A stretch of 64,000 nucleotides of DNA, from NCBI RefSeq assembly GCF_003240585.1, contig NZ_PCDP01000059.1, forward strand, positions 186,001 to 250,000, read 5' to 3'. Shown here piece after piece: positions 1 through 8,682 of this stretch. The position numbers and the translations under genes are program-made. Each line of letters begins with the position of its first letter. Within the stretch, counting starts at the first letter, position 1. The notes beneath the pieces were generated by a model. The model had not been told where the DNA came from, ran no database searches, and saw only the letters and a list, made by a program, of their open reading frames with translations. The stretch is from Arminella tubonensis. GTDB lineage: Bacteria > Pseudomonadota > Alphaproteobacteria > Rhizobiales > Rhizobiaceae.

Positions 1-969
1 CGCAATGTCGGCCTCTTCCTCGCCTGCACGAACGACCGCCTTCGCCCACACCGTTTTCAGCAGATTGTTCACGGCATCGGGGGTCTTGGCCATCGTGTTG
101 TCGAGCTTTAATTCGGCATAGTTGCCGTAGCCGAGCAACTTGGCCTTCTCTAATCGAAGCGCCAGTGTTTCACGGATGGTATCGCGATTGTCGGTCTCGC
201 CGCCATTCTCGCCACGCGCCACCCACGCCTTGAACGCCTGCTCGCGTAAATCCCGGCGCTCGGAGAACGTCAGGAAGGGTTCGATGATCGAGCGCGACAG
301 TGTAACTGCGTACTTGCCTTCCTCACCCAGCTCCCGGGCCGCGGCCGCCATCGCCTCGGTCAGAAACCCGGGAAGCCCGGCAAGATCGTTTGGGTCGGAA
401 AGGACAAGCGCCCAGCCCTTCTCGTCGGCAAGGACGTTCTGCCCGAAGCGAGCGCCGAGGCTGGCGAGGGTCTCGTTGATCTTCGCGAGCCGCTCCTGCT
501 CCGGCTTTTGCAGCTTCGCACCTGATTTGACGAAGCCCTTCCAATGCCGTTCGAGAACGCGCGTCTCTTCGACCGTCAAGCCGAGGCTCTCCCGTTTTTG
601 CCAAAGCGCGTCGATGCGGCCGAACAATGCCGCGTTCATGCCTATCTTCGAATAGTGCCGCGACATCTTCGGAGCAATCTCGCGTTCCAACGCCTGGATC
701 ACGTCATTGGTATGCGCGCCGGCCCGGTTCCAGAACAGCGACGAGACGCGTGATAGCTCGTCCCCGATGATCTCCAGCGCGACTATGGTGTTTGCAAACG
801 TCGGCGCATCTGGATTGTCGGCGATAGTATCGATTTCAGCCTCATGAGAGGCCAGGGCGGCCTCGAAGGCCGGCGCGAAATCGGCATCGCTCACCTGATC
901 GAAGCGCGGCAGGCCCTGGTGTCCCGTCCATTCGACAAGCGCTGGATTATAGGAAGAACGTTCAGACAT
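1..969 (-). CDS. M3-family metallopeptidase (oligopeptidase A/Dcp type), N-terminal part
   Basis: First 323 residues of a thimet-type zinc peptidase; the gene continues past the left edge. Family members are soluble cytoplasmic enzymes that cut short peptides. The translation matches the helical N-terminal half of the family (NPDAPTFANT near residue 50, then a stretch typical of oligopeptidase A/Dcp around residues 100-300). The catalytic HExxH lies in the C-terminal half and cannot be checked here. The ATG at 969 has an AGAGGA-like ribosome site 7 bases upstream. Whether it is an oligopeptidase or a dipeptidyl carboxypeptidase cannot be decided from this part. Confidence 0.85.
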   Translation of the reverse strand, partial: MSERSSYNPALVEWTGHQGLPRFDQVSDADFAPAFEAALASHEAEIDTIADNPDAPTFANTIVALEIIGDELSRVSSLFWNRAGAHTNDVIQALEREIAPKMSRHYSKIGMNAALFGRIDALWQKRESLGLTVEETRVLERHWKGFVKSGAKLQKPEQERLAKINETLASLGARFGQNVLADEKGWALVLSDPNDLAGLPGFLTEAMAAAARELGEEGKYAVTLSRSIIEPFLTFSERRDLREQAFKAWVARGENGGETDNRDTIRETLALRLEKAKLLGYGNYAELKLDNTMAKTPDAVNNLLKTVWAKAVVRAGEEEADIA

Positions 970-1084
970 GAAATATCCTCTCGGCAACAGACCAACTAAA
1001 GAAGCCGCATATAGGTCCTCGCCAACACGATTGGTATGGCCGTCGCTAATGCGTGAAGAGAAACTGCTGGCTGCCCGGCGACAG

Positions 1085-1726
1085 TCAAGCCTTGCGCCAT
1101 CCGAGCAGGCCGGGAGCCGAATGCCATAGGGCCTGGCCGGCAAACCCAAGGAACAGGACGCCTGAACAGCGGACGATCATCCGCTCATGAGACCGATAGA
1201 AACGCCGGACCGCACTGGCGCCTATGATGCCGACGAGGATCAGATACGCCGTCAGGAAGCCGATAAAGGATACGCCGAGCAGAAGAGGCAATGCGCTGAA
1301 CTGAAGGGCACCGGCCGACCCTGCAACCAGCGCCGTGAAAGTCGCGAGTGCGACTGGGTATCCCTTGGGATTGGTCGCACCGAAGATCAGGCCGCGGCGA
1401 AACGGACGCTCGACGGTGACCAAGCTCTTGCCGTCCGCCTTCGGCTTTGCGGTAACGGCGCTCCAGCCGATCCAGGCGAGATACAAGCCGCAGAAGAGAC
1501 CGAGCAGGTCGAAAACATACGTTCCGATCGTTCGTGCGCCAATGATCGCAACCAATGCCAGGCCAGACCAGATGAGATCACCAAATAGATGGCCACCCAT
1601 GAAAAACGCCCCGGCGCGACGTCCCTGCCCGGCACCGATGCCGAGAAGCGCAAGGAAGGCAGGTCCGGGGATCAAGACGTAAAACAGCGCTGCCAAGAAG
1701 GCGCCGCCGAGAAGGGAATATGTCAT
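1085..1726 (-). CDS. LysE/RhtB-family amino acid exporter
   Basis: Inner-membrane exporter of about 213 residues with roughly six hydrophobic segments. The first helix carries the family's PGPAF motif, followed by a glycine-rich GIGAGQGRR loop and a later TNPKGYPVA segment. The family exports lysine, threonine, homoserine or related compounds; the substrate is unknown here. I chose the ATG at 1726 because AGGA sits about 8 bases before it; an in-frame GTG at 1765 would add 13 residues. It is divergent from the MarR-family gene at 1878, which is a likely regulator (inference). Confidence 0.85.
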   Translation of the reverse strand: MTYSLLGGAFLAALFYVLIPGPAFLALLGIGAGQGRRAGAFFMGGHLFGDLIWSGLALVAIIGARTIGTYVFDLLGLFCGLYLAWIGWSAVTAKPKADGKSLVTVERPFRRGLIFGATNPKGYPVALATFTALVAGSAGALQFSALPLLLGVSFIGFLTAYLILVGIIGASAVRRFYRSHERMIVRCSGVLFLGFAGQALWHSAPGLLGWRKA

Positions 1727-1877
1727 GCGGGCGTGTCCTGATGGCGATAATGTCAGATTATCCACACATCTGGTTCAGTCAAGGTTGCGTTCGTACAGGA
1801 ACTTGGTGTTTTAAATGTCTTGGGGAAAACGACTTAGTGGGTGAAAATGACCTGGGGTCTCGAGCGCGGGTGGGGAA

Positions 1878-2387
1878 ATGCCTTTAAACAGTAAGATAGA
1901 TATGGATTCGCTTGCGTTCCTCGTCACCGATTGCGCCCGCCTGATGCGGGCTGCCTTCGAGCGACGTATCCTGACCGCGGGTCTCGAGCTGACTGCGGGC
2001 GAAGCGCGTACGTTGATCCAGGTTGCCGCGATGAATGGCAGCAGACAGCTCGATATCGCCAGCCGTATGGGCCTGGAGCCGATGACGGTCAGCGCGTTTC
2101 TCGACAAGTTGCAAGCACGGGGCCTGATCGAACGCCAGCCGGACCCCTGCGATCGCCGCGCCAAGCGTATCATGCTCTCGGATGCGGCCGAGGACATGAT
2201 CAAGGCCATCAGCATCGAGATCGGCGCCGTTCAGCGCGAGGCAACACAGGGGCTGGATCACGGGGCGCAGGACAACGTCCGCCATGCCTTGAAATGTTTT
2301 CGCCAGAACCTGCAGAAATGCGACACGGTGGCCGTCGAACCTGAGATTGGGACGGTCGCCGAGCGCAAGGAGTGCGGGGCCGAGTAG
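1878..2387 (+). CDS. MarR-family transcriptional regulator
   Basis: A 169-residue winged-helix regulator. The helix-turn-helix spans about residues 55-85 (QLDIASRMGLEPMTVSAFLD) and is followed by the wing signature DPCDRRAKRI near residues 92-101, the D-x-R-x-(A/K) core of MarR proteins. These proteins dimerise and usually repress neighbouring exporter or detoxification genes until a ligand binds. It is divergent from the LysE exporter, with 151 bases between the starts. A small dyad (GTTC-N6-GAAC, 1789-1802) lies in that gap and could be an operator, but it is too short to assert. The C-terminal 25 residues look non-conserved. Confidence 0.85.
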   Translation: MPLNSKIDMDSLAFLVTDCARLMRAAFERRILTAGLELTAGEARTLIQVAAMNGSRQLDIASRMGLEPMTVSAFLDKLQARGLIERQPDPCDRRAKRIMLSDAAEDMIKAISIEIGAVQREATQGLDHGAQDNVRHALKCFRQNLQKCDTVAVEPEIGTVAERKECGAE

Positions 2388-2410
2388 CCCGATCTTCATA
2401 TTATGGCATT

Positions 2411-2442
2411 GAAAAGCCCGCCGCCGGTAATCGGCAGCGGGC
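2411..2442 (-). terminator. argG terminator hairpin
   Basis: GC-rich hairpin with arms at 2416-2425 and 2433-2442 and one mismatch. On the minus strand it is followed by a short TTTT run, 26 bases past the argG stop. It sits between the convergent MarR gene and argG. Confidence 0.7.
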
Positions 2443-2467
2443 CTGAAAACTATCAAATGGACTTGGC

Positions 2468-3691
2468 CTACTTTGTCAGGTTGCGCTTTCCGAGTGTGCG
2501 AAGGCGCAGTGCATTCAGCTTGATGAAGCCTGCGGCATCCTTCTGGTCGTAAGCGCCCTGATCGTCCTCGAAGGTAACGAGCGTGTCGGAGTAGAGCGAC
2601 TTCGGGCTTTCGCGACCGATCACCATGACATTGCCCTTGTAGAGCTTCAGCGTCACTTCGCCTTCGACATGTTCCTGGCTCCTGTCGATCGCCGCCTGCA
2701 GCATCTCGCGCTCCGGCGAGAACCAGAAGCCGAAATATATGAGCTCCGCATAGCGGGGCATCAGTTCGTCCTTCAGGTGGGCGGCACCGCGGTCGAGCGT
2801 AATCGATTCGATCGTGCGATGCGCCGTCAGGAGGATCGTACCGCCTGGTGTTTCGTAGACGCCACGCGACTTCATTCCGACGAAGCGGTTCTCGACCAGG
2901 TCGAGGCGACCGATACCGTTGTCGCGACCGTAGTCGTTGAGTGTCGCCAGCAGCGTCGCCGGGCTCATGCGAACGCCGTTGACGGAGACAGCGTCGCCTC
3001 GCTCGAAACCGACCTTGATAATGGTCGCTTTATCGGGGGCCGATTCCGGAGAAATGGTGCGCATGTGCACATATTCCGGGGCCTCCTGCGAGGGATCTTC
3101 CAGAACCTTGCCCTCGGAGGAGGAATGAAGAAGATTGGCGTCGACGGAGAAAGGCGCTTCGCCCTTCTTGTCCTTGGCGACGGGGATCTGGTGCTTCTCG
3201 GCAAATTCGAGAAGATCGGTCCGCGACTTGAAACTCCAGTCGCGCCATGGCGCGATGATCTTTATATCGGGGTTCAGGGCATAGGCCGAAAGCTCGAAGC
3301 GAACCTGGTCGTTGCCCTTGCCGGTTGCACCATGGGCGATCGCATCGGCGCCTGTCTTTTTCGCGATGTCGATCAGGTGCTTGGAAATCAACGGGCGAGC
3401 AATCGACGTCCCGAGAAGGTAGACGCCCTCATAAACAGCATTGGCGCGGAACATCGGGAAGACGAAATCACGAACGAATTCCTCGCGCACGTCCTCGATG
3501 TAGATCTCCTTGATCCCCATCATCTCGGCCTTCTTGCGGGCCGGCTCGAGCTCTTCGCCCTGTCCGAGGTCCGCGGTGAAGGTGACGACTTCGGCACCGA
3601 GCTCCGTCTGCAGCCACTTGAGAATGATCGAGGTGTCGAGGCCGCCGGAATAGGCGAGAACGACTTTCTTCACGTCTTTGTACAATGCCAT
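2468..3691 (-). CDS. argG: argininosuccinate synthase
   Basis: Cytoplasmic ligase that joins citrulline and aspartate using ATP, the penultimate step of arginine synthesis. The 407-residue length is normal. Visible signatures are the N-terminal ATP pyrophosphatase loop AYSGGLDTS (residues 11-19), then GATGKGNDQVRFE and the SSEGKVLEDP region that binds citrulline and aspartate. The start MALYKDVKKV at 3691 matches the family; an upstream in-frame start at 3724 would add 11 uncharacteristic residues. It is a single-gene unit ending in its own hairpin. Function is certain from sequence similarity as I know the family. Confidence 0.97.
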   Translation of the reverse strand: MALYKDVKKVVLAYSGGLDTSIILKWLQTELGAEVVTFTADLGQGEELEPARKKAEMMGIKEIYIEDVREEFVRDFVFPMFRANAVYEGVYLLGTSIARPLISKHLIDIAKKTGADAIAHGATGKGNDQVRFELSAYALNPDIKIIAPWRDWSFKSRTDLLEFAEKHQIPVAKDKKGEAPFSVDANLLHSSSEGKVLEDPSQEAPEYVHMRTISPESAPDKATIIKVGFERGDAVSVNGVRMSPATLLATLNDYGRDNGIGRLDLVENRFVGMKSRGVYETPGGTILLTAHRTIESITLDRGAAHLKDELMPRYAELIYFGFWFSPEREMLQAAIDRSQEHVEGEVTLKLYKGNVMVIGRESPKSLYSDTLVTFEDDQGAYDQKDAAGFIKLNALRLRTLGKRNLTK

Positions 3692-3828
3692 GATGATGAG
3701 GTCCGTTTGAATGCAAGCGGCCACATCAGCCGCAAACCCAGTGTCGCGGCACTTTTAGCGAGATTATCGGAAGGCGCAAGAAAAACTGCAACCGAGGCAA
3801 ATCTCCGGACCAAACCGGGCCTGACGTA

Positions 3829-4062
3829 CTAAAGCGAGTGTCTGCGATAGTGGTCCTTCAGGAATTCATCGAAATTGAAGGGCTGCGGTTTCACCGATCC
3901 CTCACCACCGGCCAGAGCTCCATGGTCCTCGATCTGGTGCCGCAAAAGTCGAAGAGCCGCGTCGATGGCCTCGACGGGCGATCGGAATTTGCCATGGCTG
4001 ACCTGTTCGTCGATGAATTTGTCCATCTGCTCGTCGATTGTCACAGATATGACCTTTGCCAT
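3829..4062 (-). CDS. ParD-family antitoxin, no adjacent toxin
   Basis: A 77-residue ribbon-helix-helix protein of the ParD/CC2985 antitoxin type. The N-terminus (AKVISVTIDEQMDKFIDEQV) is the DNA-binding strand and first helix; SPVEAIDAALRLLR near residues 29-42 is the second helix. The acidic C-terminal tail would normally wrap a ParE toxin. GGGAGG precedes the ATG by about 5 bases. No ParE-like frame follows: only 137 bases separate its stop from the argG start, and the other side is the divergent SDR gene. It may be a remnant of a module, act on a toxin elsewhere, or serve as a repressor. Confidence 0.8.
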   Translation of the reverse strand: MAKVISVTIDEQMDKFIDEQVSHGKFRSPVEAIDAALRLLRHQIEDHGALAGGEGSVKPQPFNFDEFLKDHYRRHSL

Positions 4063-4146
4063 TGCAGCCTCCCGCCGTTTGACTTGGTTTCATAAACTAC
4101 CATATCTGGCTGCGTCCGAACATTGTTTGAATGAGGGAGCAGGGGC

Positions 4147-5007
4147 ATGACGAACGTTCAATCGGTATTCGCGAAATCCAATGTCGCAGTGGTGACCGGC
4201 GGCGCCTCCGGCATAGGTCTCGCTGCGGCAAAACACTTTGCGCGCCTCGGCATGAGCGTGGTTCTTGCGGACCTCGGCGGCGACAGGCTGGCCATCGCAC
4301 GCGACCAGGTTATCGAGCTTGCAGGTGGCGCCGACGAGCATGTGATGGCCATCGAAACTGACGTGAGTGACCGAGAATCTCTCGAGGCTCTGGAACGTGC
4401 TGTCCTCCAGCGTTTCGGCCGCGTTCACGTGCTGATGAACAATGCTGGCATTGGCCCTGAGACGTCGATCTTTAGCCCCCAGGCAAATTGGGACAACATC
4501 CTCGGCGTCAACCTGATGGGCGTAATCAACGGCACGCGCGCATTCGGCCCGAATATGCTGAGCCACGGCGAACCCGGTGTGATCATCAACACCGGCTCAA
4601 AGCAAGGCATCACCACGCCGCCGGGCAACCCTGCCTACAATGTTTCCAAGGCCGGCGTGAAAGTATTCACCGAGGCGCTCCAGCATGAACTGCGCAACAC
4701 CGAGGGCTCGAGGATCACGGCACACCTGCTGATCCCGGGCTTCGTCTTCACGGGCCTGACCAAAGGCGACCGTGCGGAAAAGCCAGCAGCCGCATGGACG
4801 TCCGAACAGACTGTCGACTTCATGATGGAAAGCCTCGCCCGTGGCAATTTCTATATTCTCTGCCCCGACAACGACGTTGCCCGGTCGGTGGACGAGCGCC
4901 GAATTCTCTGGGCCGCAGGCGACATCGTCGAGAATCGCCCGCCGCTGTCACGTTGGCACGGCGGCTATACAGAAGAGTTCAAGGCTTTTCTCGCAGCAAA
5001 GGACTGA
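4147..5007 (+). CDS. SDR-family NAD(P)-dependent oxidoreductase
   Basis: Classical short-chain dehydrogenase of 286 residues with a Rossmann fold. The cofactor motif TGGASGIG is at residues 17-24, NNAG at 98-101, and the catalytic Ser151, Tyr164 and Lys168 are all present (YNVSK). It is therefore expected to be active. The aspartate in VLADLGG after the second strand suggests NAD(H) preference (inference). The C-terminus is longer than the 250-residue norm. The substrate is unknown and the neighbours give no pathway. A GGAG/GGGG ribosome site lies just before the ATG. Confidence 0.88.
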   Translation: MTNVQSVFAKSNVAVVTGGASGIGLAAAKHFARLGMSVVLADLGGDRLAIARDQVIELAGGADEHVMAIETDVSDRESLEALERAVLQRFGRVHVLMNNAGIGPETSIFSPQANWDNILGVNLMGVINGTRAFGPNMLSHGEPGVIINTGSKQGITTPPGNPAYNVSKAGVKVFTEALQHELRNTEGSRITAHLLIPGFVFTGLTKGDRAEKPAAAWTSEQTVDFMMESLARGNFYILCPDNDVARSVDERRILWAAGDIVENRPPLSRWHGGYTEEFKAFLAAKD

Positions 5008-5064
5008 TTGGCAACGCGGTCAAAGCCGGATAAGAGAGGTTTTCTGCGGTTTTCAGAGTGCGCC

Positions 5065-5706
5065 ATGGATTTCGTTCCCAGCCTGCCGACGCTTCTCGCT
5101 TTCAGTGCAGCCAGCCTCTTGCTTGCATTGACGCCCGGGCCGGACATGACCCTGTCGATCAGCCGGGCGCTGGCGCAGGGCAAGCGCGCGGCTCTGTTCG
5201 TTGTCGCGGGAACAAGTCTCGGCATCGTGGTTCACACAATGCTCGTCGCCTTCGGCATCTCGGCGCTGATCACCGCCTCGCCAACCGCCTTCCTGATCCT
5301 TAAAACAGGTGGCGCTGCCTATCTACTGTGGCTGGCAGTGAAAGCCGTCCGTTTTGGATCGAGCCTGTCGGTCAAGGAAGCTGACGTAGTCAAGGGAACG
5401 CCACTCAGCAATATGTCGACCGGGTTCTGGGTCAACCTGCTCAACCCGAAGGTCATCATTTTCTTCATGACCTTCCTGCCGCAGTTCATCACATCAGGCG
5501 ATCCCGCAGTGACGCAGAAGCTGCTGTTTCTGGGATTCTTCTTCATCCTCATCGGCATGCCAGTCAACATGCTCGTGGTGCTGACGGCCGATTGGCTGGC
5601 GAGTTGGCTGCAGAAGAACAAGGGCGTTTTGCGCGGGTTGGACTATAGTTTTGCCGGCGTCTTCTCGATCTTTGCTGCGAAAATCCTGCTCACGCAGGCT
5701 CGGTGA
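5065..5706 (+). CDS. LysE/RhtB-family amino acid exporter
   Basis: A 213-residue inner-membrane protein with about six hydrophobic helices. It has the family's TPGPDMTLSISRALAQGKR segment in helix 1 and NLLNPKVIIFFMTFLPQF in the middle. It exports an amino acid or homoserine-type compound; the substrate cannot be named. I chose the ATG at 5065 (MDFVPSLPTLL) because the longer TTG-initiated frame from 5008 adds a charged, non-conserved 19-residue leader directly after the SDR stop. It is distinct from the LysE homologue at 1085. It may be co-transcribed with the SDR gene 57 bases upstream. Confidence 0.85.
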   Translation: MDFVPSLPTLLAFSAASLLLALTPGPDMTLSISRALAQGKRAALFVVAGTSLGIVVHTMLVAFGISALITASPTAFLILKTGGAAYLLWLAVKAVRFGSSLSVKEADVVKGTPLSNMSTGFWVNLLNPKVIIFFMTFLPQFITSGDPAVTQKLLFLGFFFILIGMPVNMLVVLTADWLASWLQKNKGVLRGLDYSFAGVFSIFAAKILLTQAR

Positions 5707-5721
5707 GGACTGAGGCGCGGA

Positions 5722-6960
5722 TCAGTCGTCCGCGCCGTGATTGGCGATCATCATTGCCTCGAAAGCCAGTCGGTCCGTCTTGCGCATGCGCTCGGAATCC
5801 GACTTGAGCTGCCCGCAGGCGGCCAGGATGTCACGGCCGCGCGGGGTGCGGATCGGCGAGGCATAGCCGGCAGCATTGATGAAGTCGGCGAATTTCTCGA
5901 TCTGCTCCCAGTCCGAACACTGGTAGTTCGTGCCCGGCCAGGGATTGAACGGGATAAGGTTGATCTTCGCCGGAACGCCTTTCAGAAGCTGGATCAGCCC
6001 CTTGGCATCCTCGAGGCTGTCATTGACGTCCTTGAGCATCACATATTCGAACGTGATACGCCGGGCGTTCGAAAGCCCCGGATAGTTCCGGCAGGCGTCG
6101 ATCAGTTCCTTCAGCGGATACTTCTTGTTGATCGGCACGAGGATGTCGCGAAGATCGTCGCGCACGGCATGCAGCGAGATTGCCAGCATCACGCCGATCT
6201 CGTCGCCGGTGCGGAAAATCTCAGGCACGACGCCCGAGGTCGATAGCGTGATCCGGCGGCGGGACAACGACAGCCCGTCGCCATCGGATGCGATCAGCAG
6301 CGCCGTCTTGACGCTTTCGAAATTATAAAGCGGCTCGCCCATGCCCATCATCACGACATTGCTGACCTTGCGGCCTTCGGCCGGCATCATGGTAGCCTCG
6401 GGCGATAGCCGGTCCGGAAAATCGCCGAGCCGATCGCGTGCCAACAGCAACTGGGAGAGTATCTCCTCAGCCGTCAGATTGCGCACGAGCCGCTGGGTGC
6501 CGGTATGACAGAAGGAACAGGTGAGCGTGCAGCCCACCTGGCTGGAAATGCAAAGCGTGCCGCGTCCCTCTTCCGGAATATAGACCGTCTCGATTTCAAC
6601 GGGCCTCCCGGCGCCGCGCGCCGGAAAACGGAGCAGCCATTTGCGCGTTCCGTCATTGGAGACCTGTTCCTCGACGATTTCTGGCCGGGCGATGGTGAAA
6701 TGCTGCTTCAGCATCTCGCGCATATCCTTTGCGACATTGGCCATGGCGTCGAAGTCGGAGACACCGCGAACGTAGAGCCAGTTCCACAACTGGCTGACGC
6801 GCATCTTGATCTGCTTTTCCGGAACGCCCTTTTCCCGGAGCGCCTGGCCCATTTCCTCGCGTTTCAATCCGATCAGCGATGGCTTTGGCAAGCTCTCGCC
6901 GCCACGGGGAGACAGCGGCATCGCAGGCTTTGCAATTGTCATGGCATCTGTGAAGGACAT
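5722..6960 (-). CDS. rlmN: dual-specificity 23S rRNA/tRNA methyltransferase (radical SAM)
   Basis: RlmN makes 2-methyladenosine at A2503 of 23S rRNA and A37 of some tRNAs. The 412-residue protein has the radical-SAM cluster cysteines C144, C148 and C151 (CxxxCxxC). The two extra cysteines of the methyl-carrier mechanism are also present: C137 in LCISSQVG and a C-terminal one in RDILAACGQL. The start MSFTDAMTIAKPAM at 6960 is chosen because its continuation GGESLPKPSLIGL is conserved in rhizobial homologues; the 47 residues upstream look non-coding. It converges with the LysE gene with only 15 bases between them. Confidence 0.96.
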   Translation of the reverse strand: MSFTDAMTIAKPAMPLSPRGGESLPKPSLIGLKREEMGQALREKGVPEKQIKMRVSQLWNWLYVRGVSDFDAMANVAKDMREMLKQHFTIARPEIVEEQVSNDGTRKWLLRFPARGAGRPVEIETVYIPEEGRGTLCISSQVGCTLTCSFCHTGTQRLVRNLTAEEILSQLLLARDRLGDFPDRLSPEATMMPAEGRKVSNVVMMGMGEPLYNFESVKTALLIASDGDGLSLSRRRITLSTSGVVPEIFRTGDEIGVMLAISLHAVRDDLRDILVPINKKYPLKELIDACRNYPGLSNARRITFEYVMLKDVNDSLEDAKGLIQLLKGVPAKINLIPFNPWPGTNYQCSDWEQIEKFADFINAAGYASPIRTPRGRDILAACGQLKSDSERMRKTDRLAFEAMMIANHGADD

Positions 6961-7132
6961 AGGGTCATCCAAATGGTTCATACGGCCGTGCTTCACGGAA
7001 AAGCCGCAGGCTCGATAGAGGCACTGAAGAAGAGAATTCGCATGCGGAGAGGGCGACCGTGTCGCAGGCTCATTCGCAGTTTGCGCGGCCTTTAGCATCA
7101 ATTTCGCCGCGCGTCATCCCTCTTCGAAAACT

Positions 7133-7154
7133 CAAAGAGGCCGGCCATCCGGCC
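7133..7154 (-). terminator. terminator of the IalB-family gene
   Basis: Perfect 6-bp GC stem (GGCCGG-N4-CCGGCC, 7139-7154), extended by flanking bases. On the minus strand it is followed by a T-rich stretch, about 50 bases beyond the stop of the IalB-like gene. Confidence 0.6.
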
Positions 7155-7206
7155 AGCCCCTTCGTTTTCAGTCTTTCGCTCGCCTGCAGGGCGGGCGCAA
7201 TTGCTG

Positions 7207-7770
7207 TTATTTGCAGTTTTCGATCTGTTTCAAAGAAGCGGATATGCCAGCCAGCGAATAGCTGTAGGAGGTGCCGGTGCCCTTCTTCGACGTTGCCGCG
7301 ACCGTCAGCGAATGGCCGGTCTTCATCGCGGCGACCAGAGCTGGCTCCTGTGCGGCGTTTTCGACCCAGGCGGCCTTGTCCTTGGTGAACATCACAAACG
7401 TCTTGTTGTCGATCGTGACGTTGACCTTGGAGTTTTCCTTCAGCGTGTAGCCCATCATGACCTGCGGCTCGTAGGAAATGTTCTGCCCTGGACGCTGGGT
7501 AACGATAAAGAAGTTGTCGCCGTGATCTACACCAGTCGTCGGCAGCTTCGTCGTCGGAACCGAGAGGACGTAGCAGACCTTACCGTTTCCGGACTGGTAG
7601 GAATATGCTCCCCAGGCATCGAACTGCTTGATGCGCGTCGGAGACGGCGTAGCCGTCTGAGCTGCAGGCGCCGCGGCAGGAGCCTTCGGCTTGGTCTTCG
7701 ATTGAGCGGATGCGAACCCGGCGCCGGCCAGTACGATTGTAAGAGCGATTGCGAGACGTTTTACGAACAT
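7207..7770 (-). CDS. invasion-associated locus B (IalB) family secreted protein
   Basis: A 187-residue exported protein. Residues 1-22 form a clear Sec signal peptide (MFVKRLAIALTIVLAGAGFASA), then a lysine/proline/alanine linker of about 25 residues, then the IalB domain with WGAYSYQSGNGKVCYVLSVP and a C-terminal cysteine (IENCK) that could pair with the first. Alphaproteobacterial IalB proteins are periplasmic or envelope proteins; Bartonella IalB affects erythrocyte invasion, but free-living rhizobia have several paralogues of unknown role. The start has AGGAAA 5-6 bases upstream. It is divergent from the ECF sigma gene. Confidence 0.85.
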   Translation of the reverse strand: MFVKRLAIALTIVLAGAGFASAQSKTKPKAPAAAPAAQTATPSPTRIKQFDAWGAYSYQSGNGKVCYVLSVPTTKLPTTGVDHGDNFFIVTQRPGQNISYEPQVMMGYTLKENSKVNVTIDNKTFVMFTKDKAAWVENAAQEPALVAAMKTGHSLTVAATSKKGTGTSYSYSLAGISASLKQIENCK

Positions 7771-8114
7771 GATTTCCTGCCGGTTTCTTGCGATCCAGAG
7801 CCCGATGCGATTTGGTCTCGGACGATGCTTGTTCACGAGCTGCTTTATTTTGACTTAATTCAGGTTACCAAACCGTCAACAGGACGGTTATCGCGGGACG
7901 AACTGTTTCATTTCCGACCAATTGCCAATCATTTGGTCTGCTGAAGGCCGAATAGAAAAAATCGGGCGATTCGGATGACGGAGCGCCACCCTGTGGAAAC
8001 AATTTAAGACATAAAGATTCAGGCAAGAGTTTGACCTTTCAGAAATCGGATGTACCTCATAAAGCTGATGAACCGCGACGGGCACGGCGATGACGGGAGG
8101 CTTTTGACTGGCAA
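7771..8114. promoter_or_regulatory. divergent intergenic region with two inverted repeats
   Basis: This 344-base gap between the IalB-like gene and the ECF sigma gene has no convincing frame. It holds a perfect dyad AACCGTC-N5-GACGGTT (7871-7889) and a second dyad GACCAA-N11-TTGGTC (7916-7938). Both are good candidates for operator sites serving one or both divergent genes. The regulator is not identified. Confidence 0.4.
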
Positions 8115-8675
8115 ATGGATGCTGAGGAAAGACAGCGCTTCGCTGCCCTCGCCAAAGCCGTCGCAGACCGTCGCGACCAGCGGGCTTTTTCCGAGCTGTT
8201 TGACTATTTCGCGCCACGGCTGAAATCCTGGCTTCTACGTCAGCGGATGCCTGCTGGCGAGGCAGAGGAGCTGGTGCAGGAAGTGATGGTCGTCCTTTGG
8301 CACAAGGCGTCTCTTTATGACCCATCGCGCTCCTCCCTTTCGACATGGATTTTCCGCATCGCACGGAACCGGCGCATCGATGCGCAGCGACGTTTGAGGA
8401 CACGTGTGCTTGACGACACCGACCCGGCCCTCCAGCCGACCGCCGAGATTGCCGCGGACGCGGTGATGGAAAACGAAGGCAGGGATATCAAGGTCCGCGC
8501 GGCCCTGGCCGAACTACCGCAGGAACAGCAGGCACTCCTGCGCGCCGCCTTCTTCCTCGGCCAGTCGCATTCCGAGATCGCGGCGGCGACCGGCCTGCCG
8601 CTCGGTACTGTAAAGTCGCGTATTCGGCTGGCCTTTGGAAAGCTTCGAAAATCGTTGCAGTCCGAAAATGAGTGA
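8115..8675 (+). CDS. ECF-type RNA polymerase sigma factor
   Basis: A 186-residue sigma-70 family protein with the two-domain ECF layout. Region 2 spans about residues 25-90 (EELVQEVMVVLWHKA, then STWIFRIARNRRID) and region 4 about 120-180 (LPQEQQALLRAAFF, SEIAAATGLPLGTVKSRIRLA, the -35 recognition helix). It should direct a stress or envelope regulon. No anti-sigma gene adjoins it: the downstream neighbour is a convergent DUF1232 gene 7 bases away. A GGGAGG sits about 14 bases before the ATG, longer than usual, but no better in-frame start exists. It is closest in feel to ChrR-partnered sigmas, which makes the missing partner notable. Confidence 0.88.
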   Translation: MDAEERQRFAALAKAVADRRDQRAFSELFDYFAPRLKSWLLRQRMPAGEAEELVQEVMVVLWHKASLYDPSRSSLSTWIFRIARNRRIDAQRRLRTRVLDDTDPALQPTAEIAADAVMENEGRDIKVRAALAELPQEQQALLRAAFFLGQSHSEIAAATGLPLGTVKSRIRLAFGKLRKSLQSENE

Positions 8676-8682
8676 TCACCGC

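Noticed and set aside
3692..3828. ParE toxin frame next to ParD
   Set aside because: No frame with a ParE-like pattern exists in the 137 bases.
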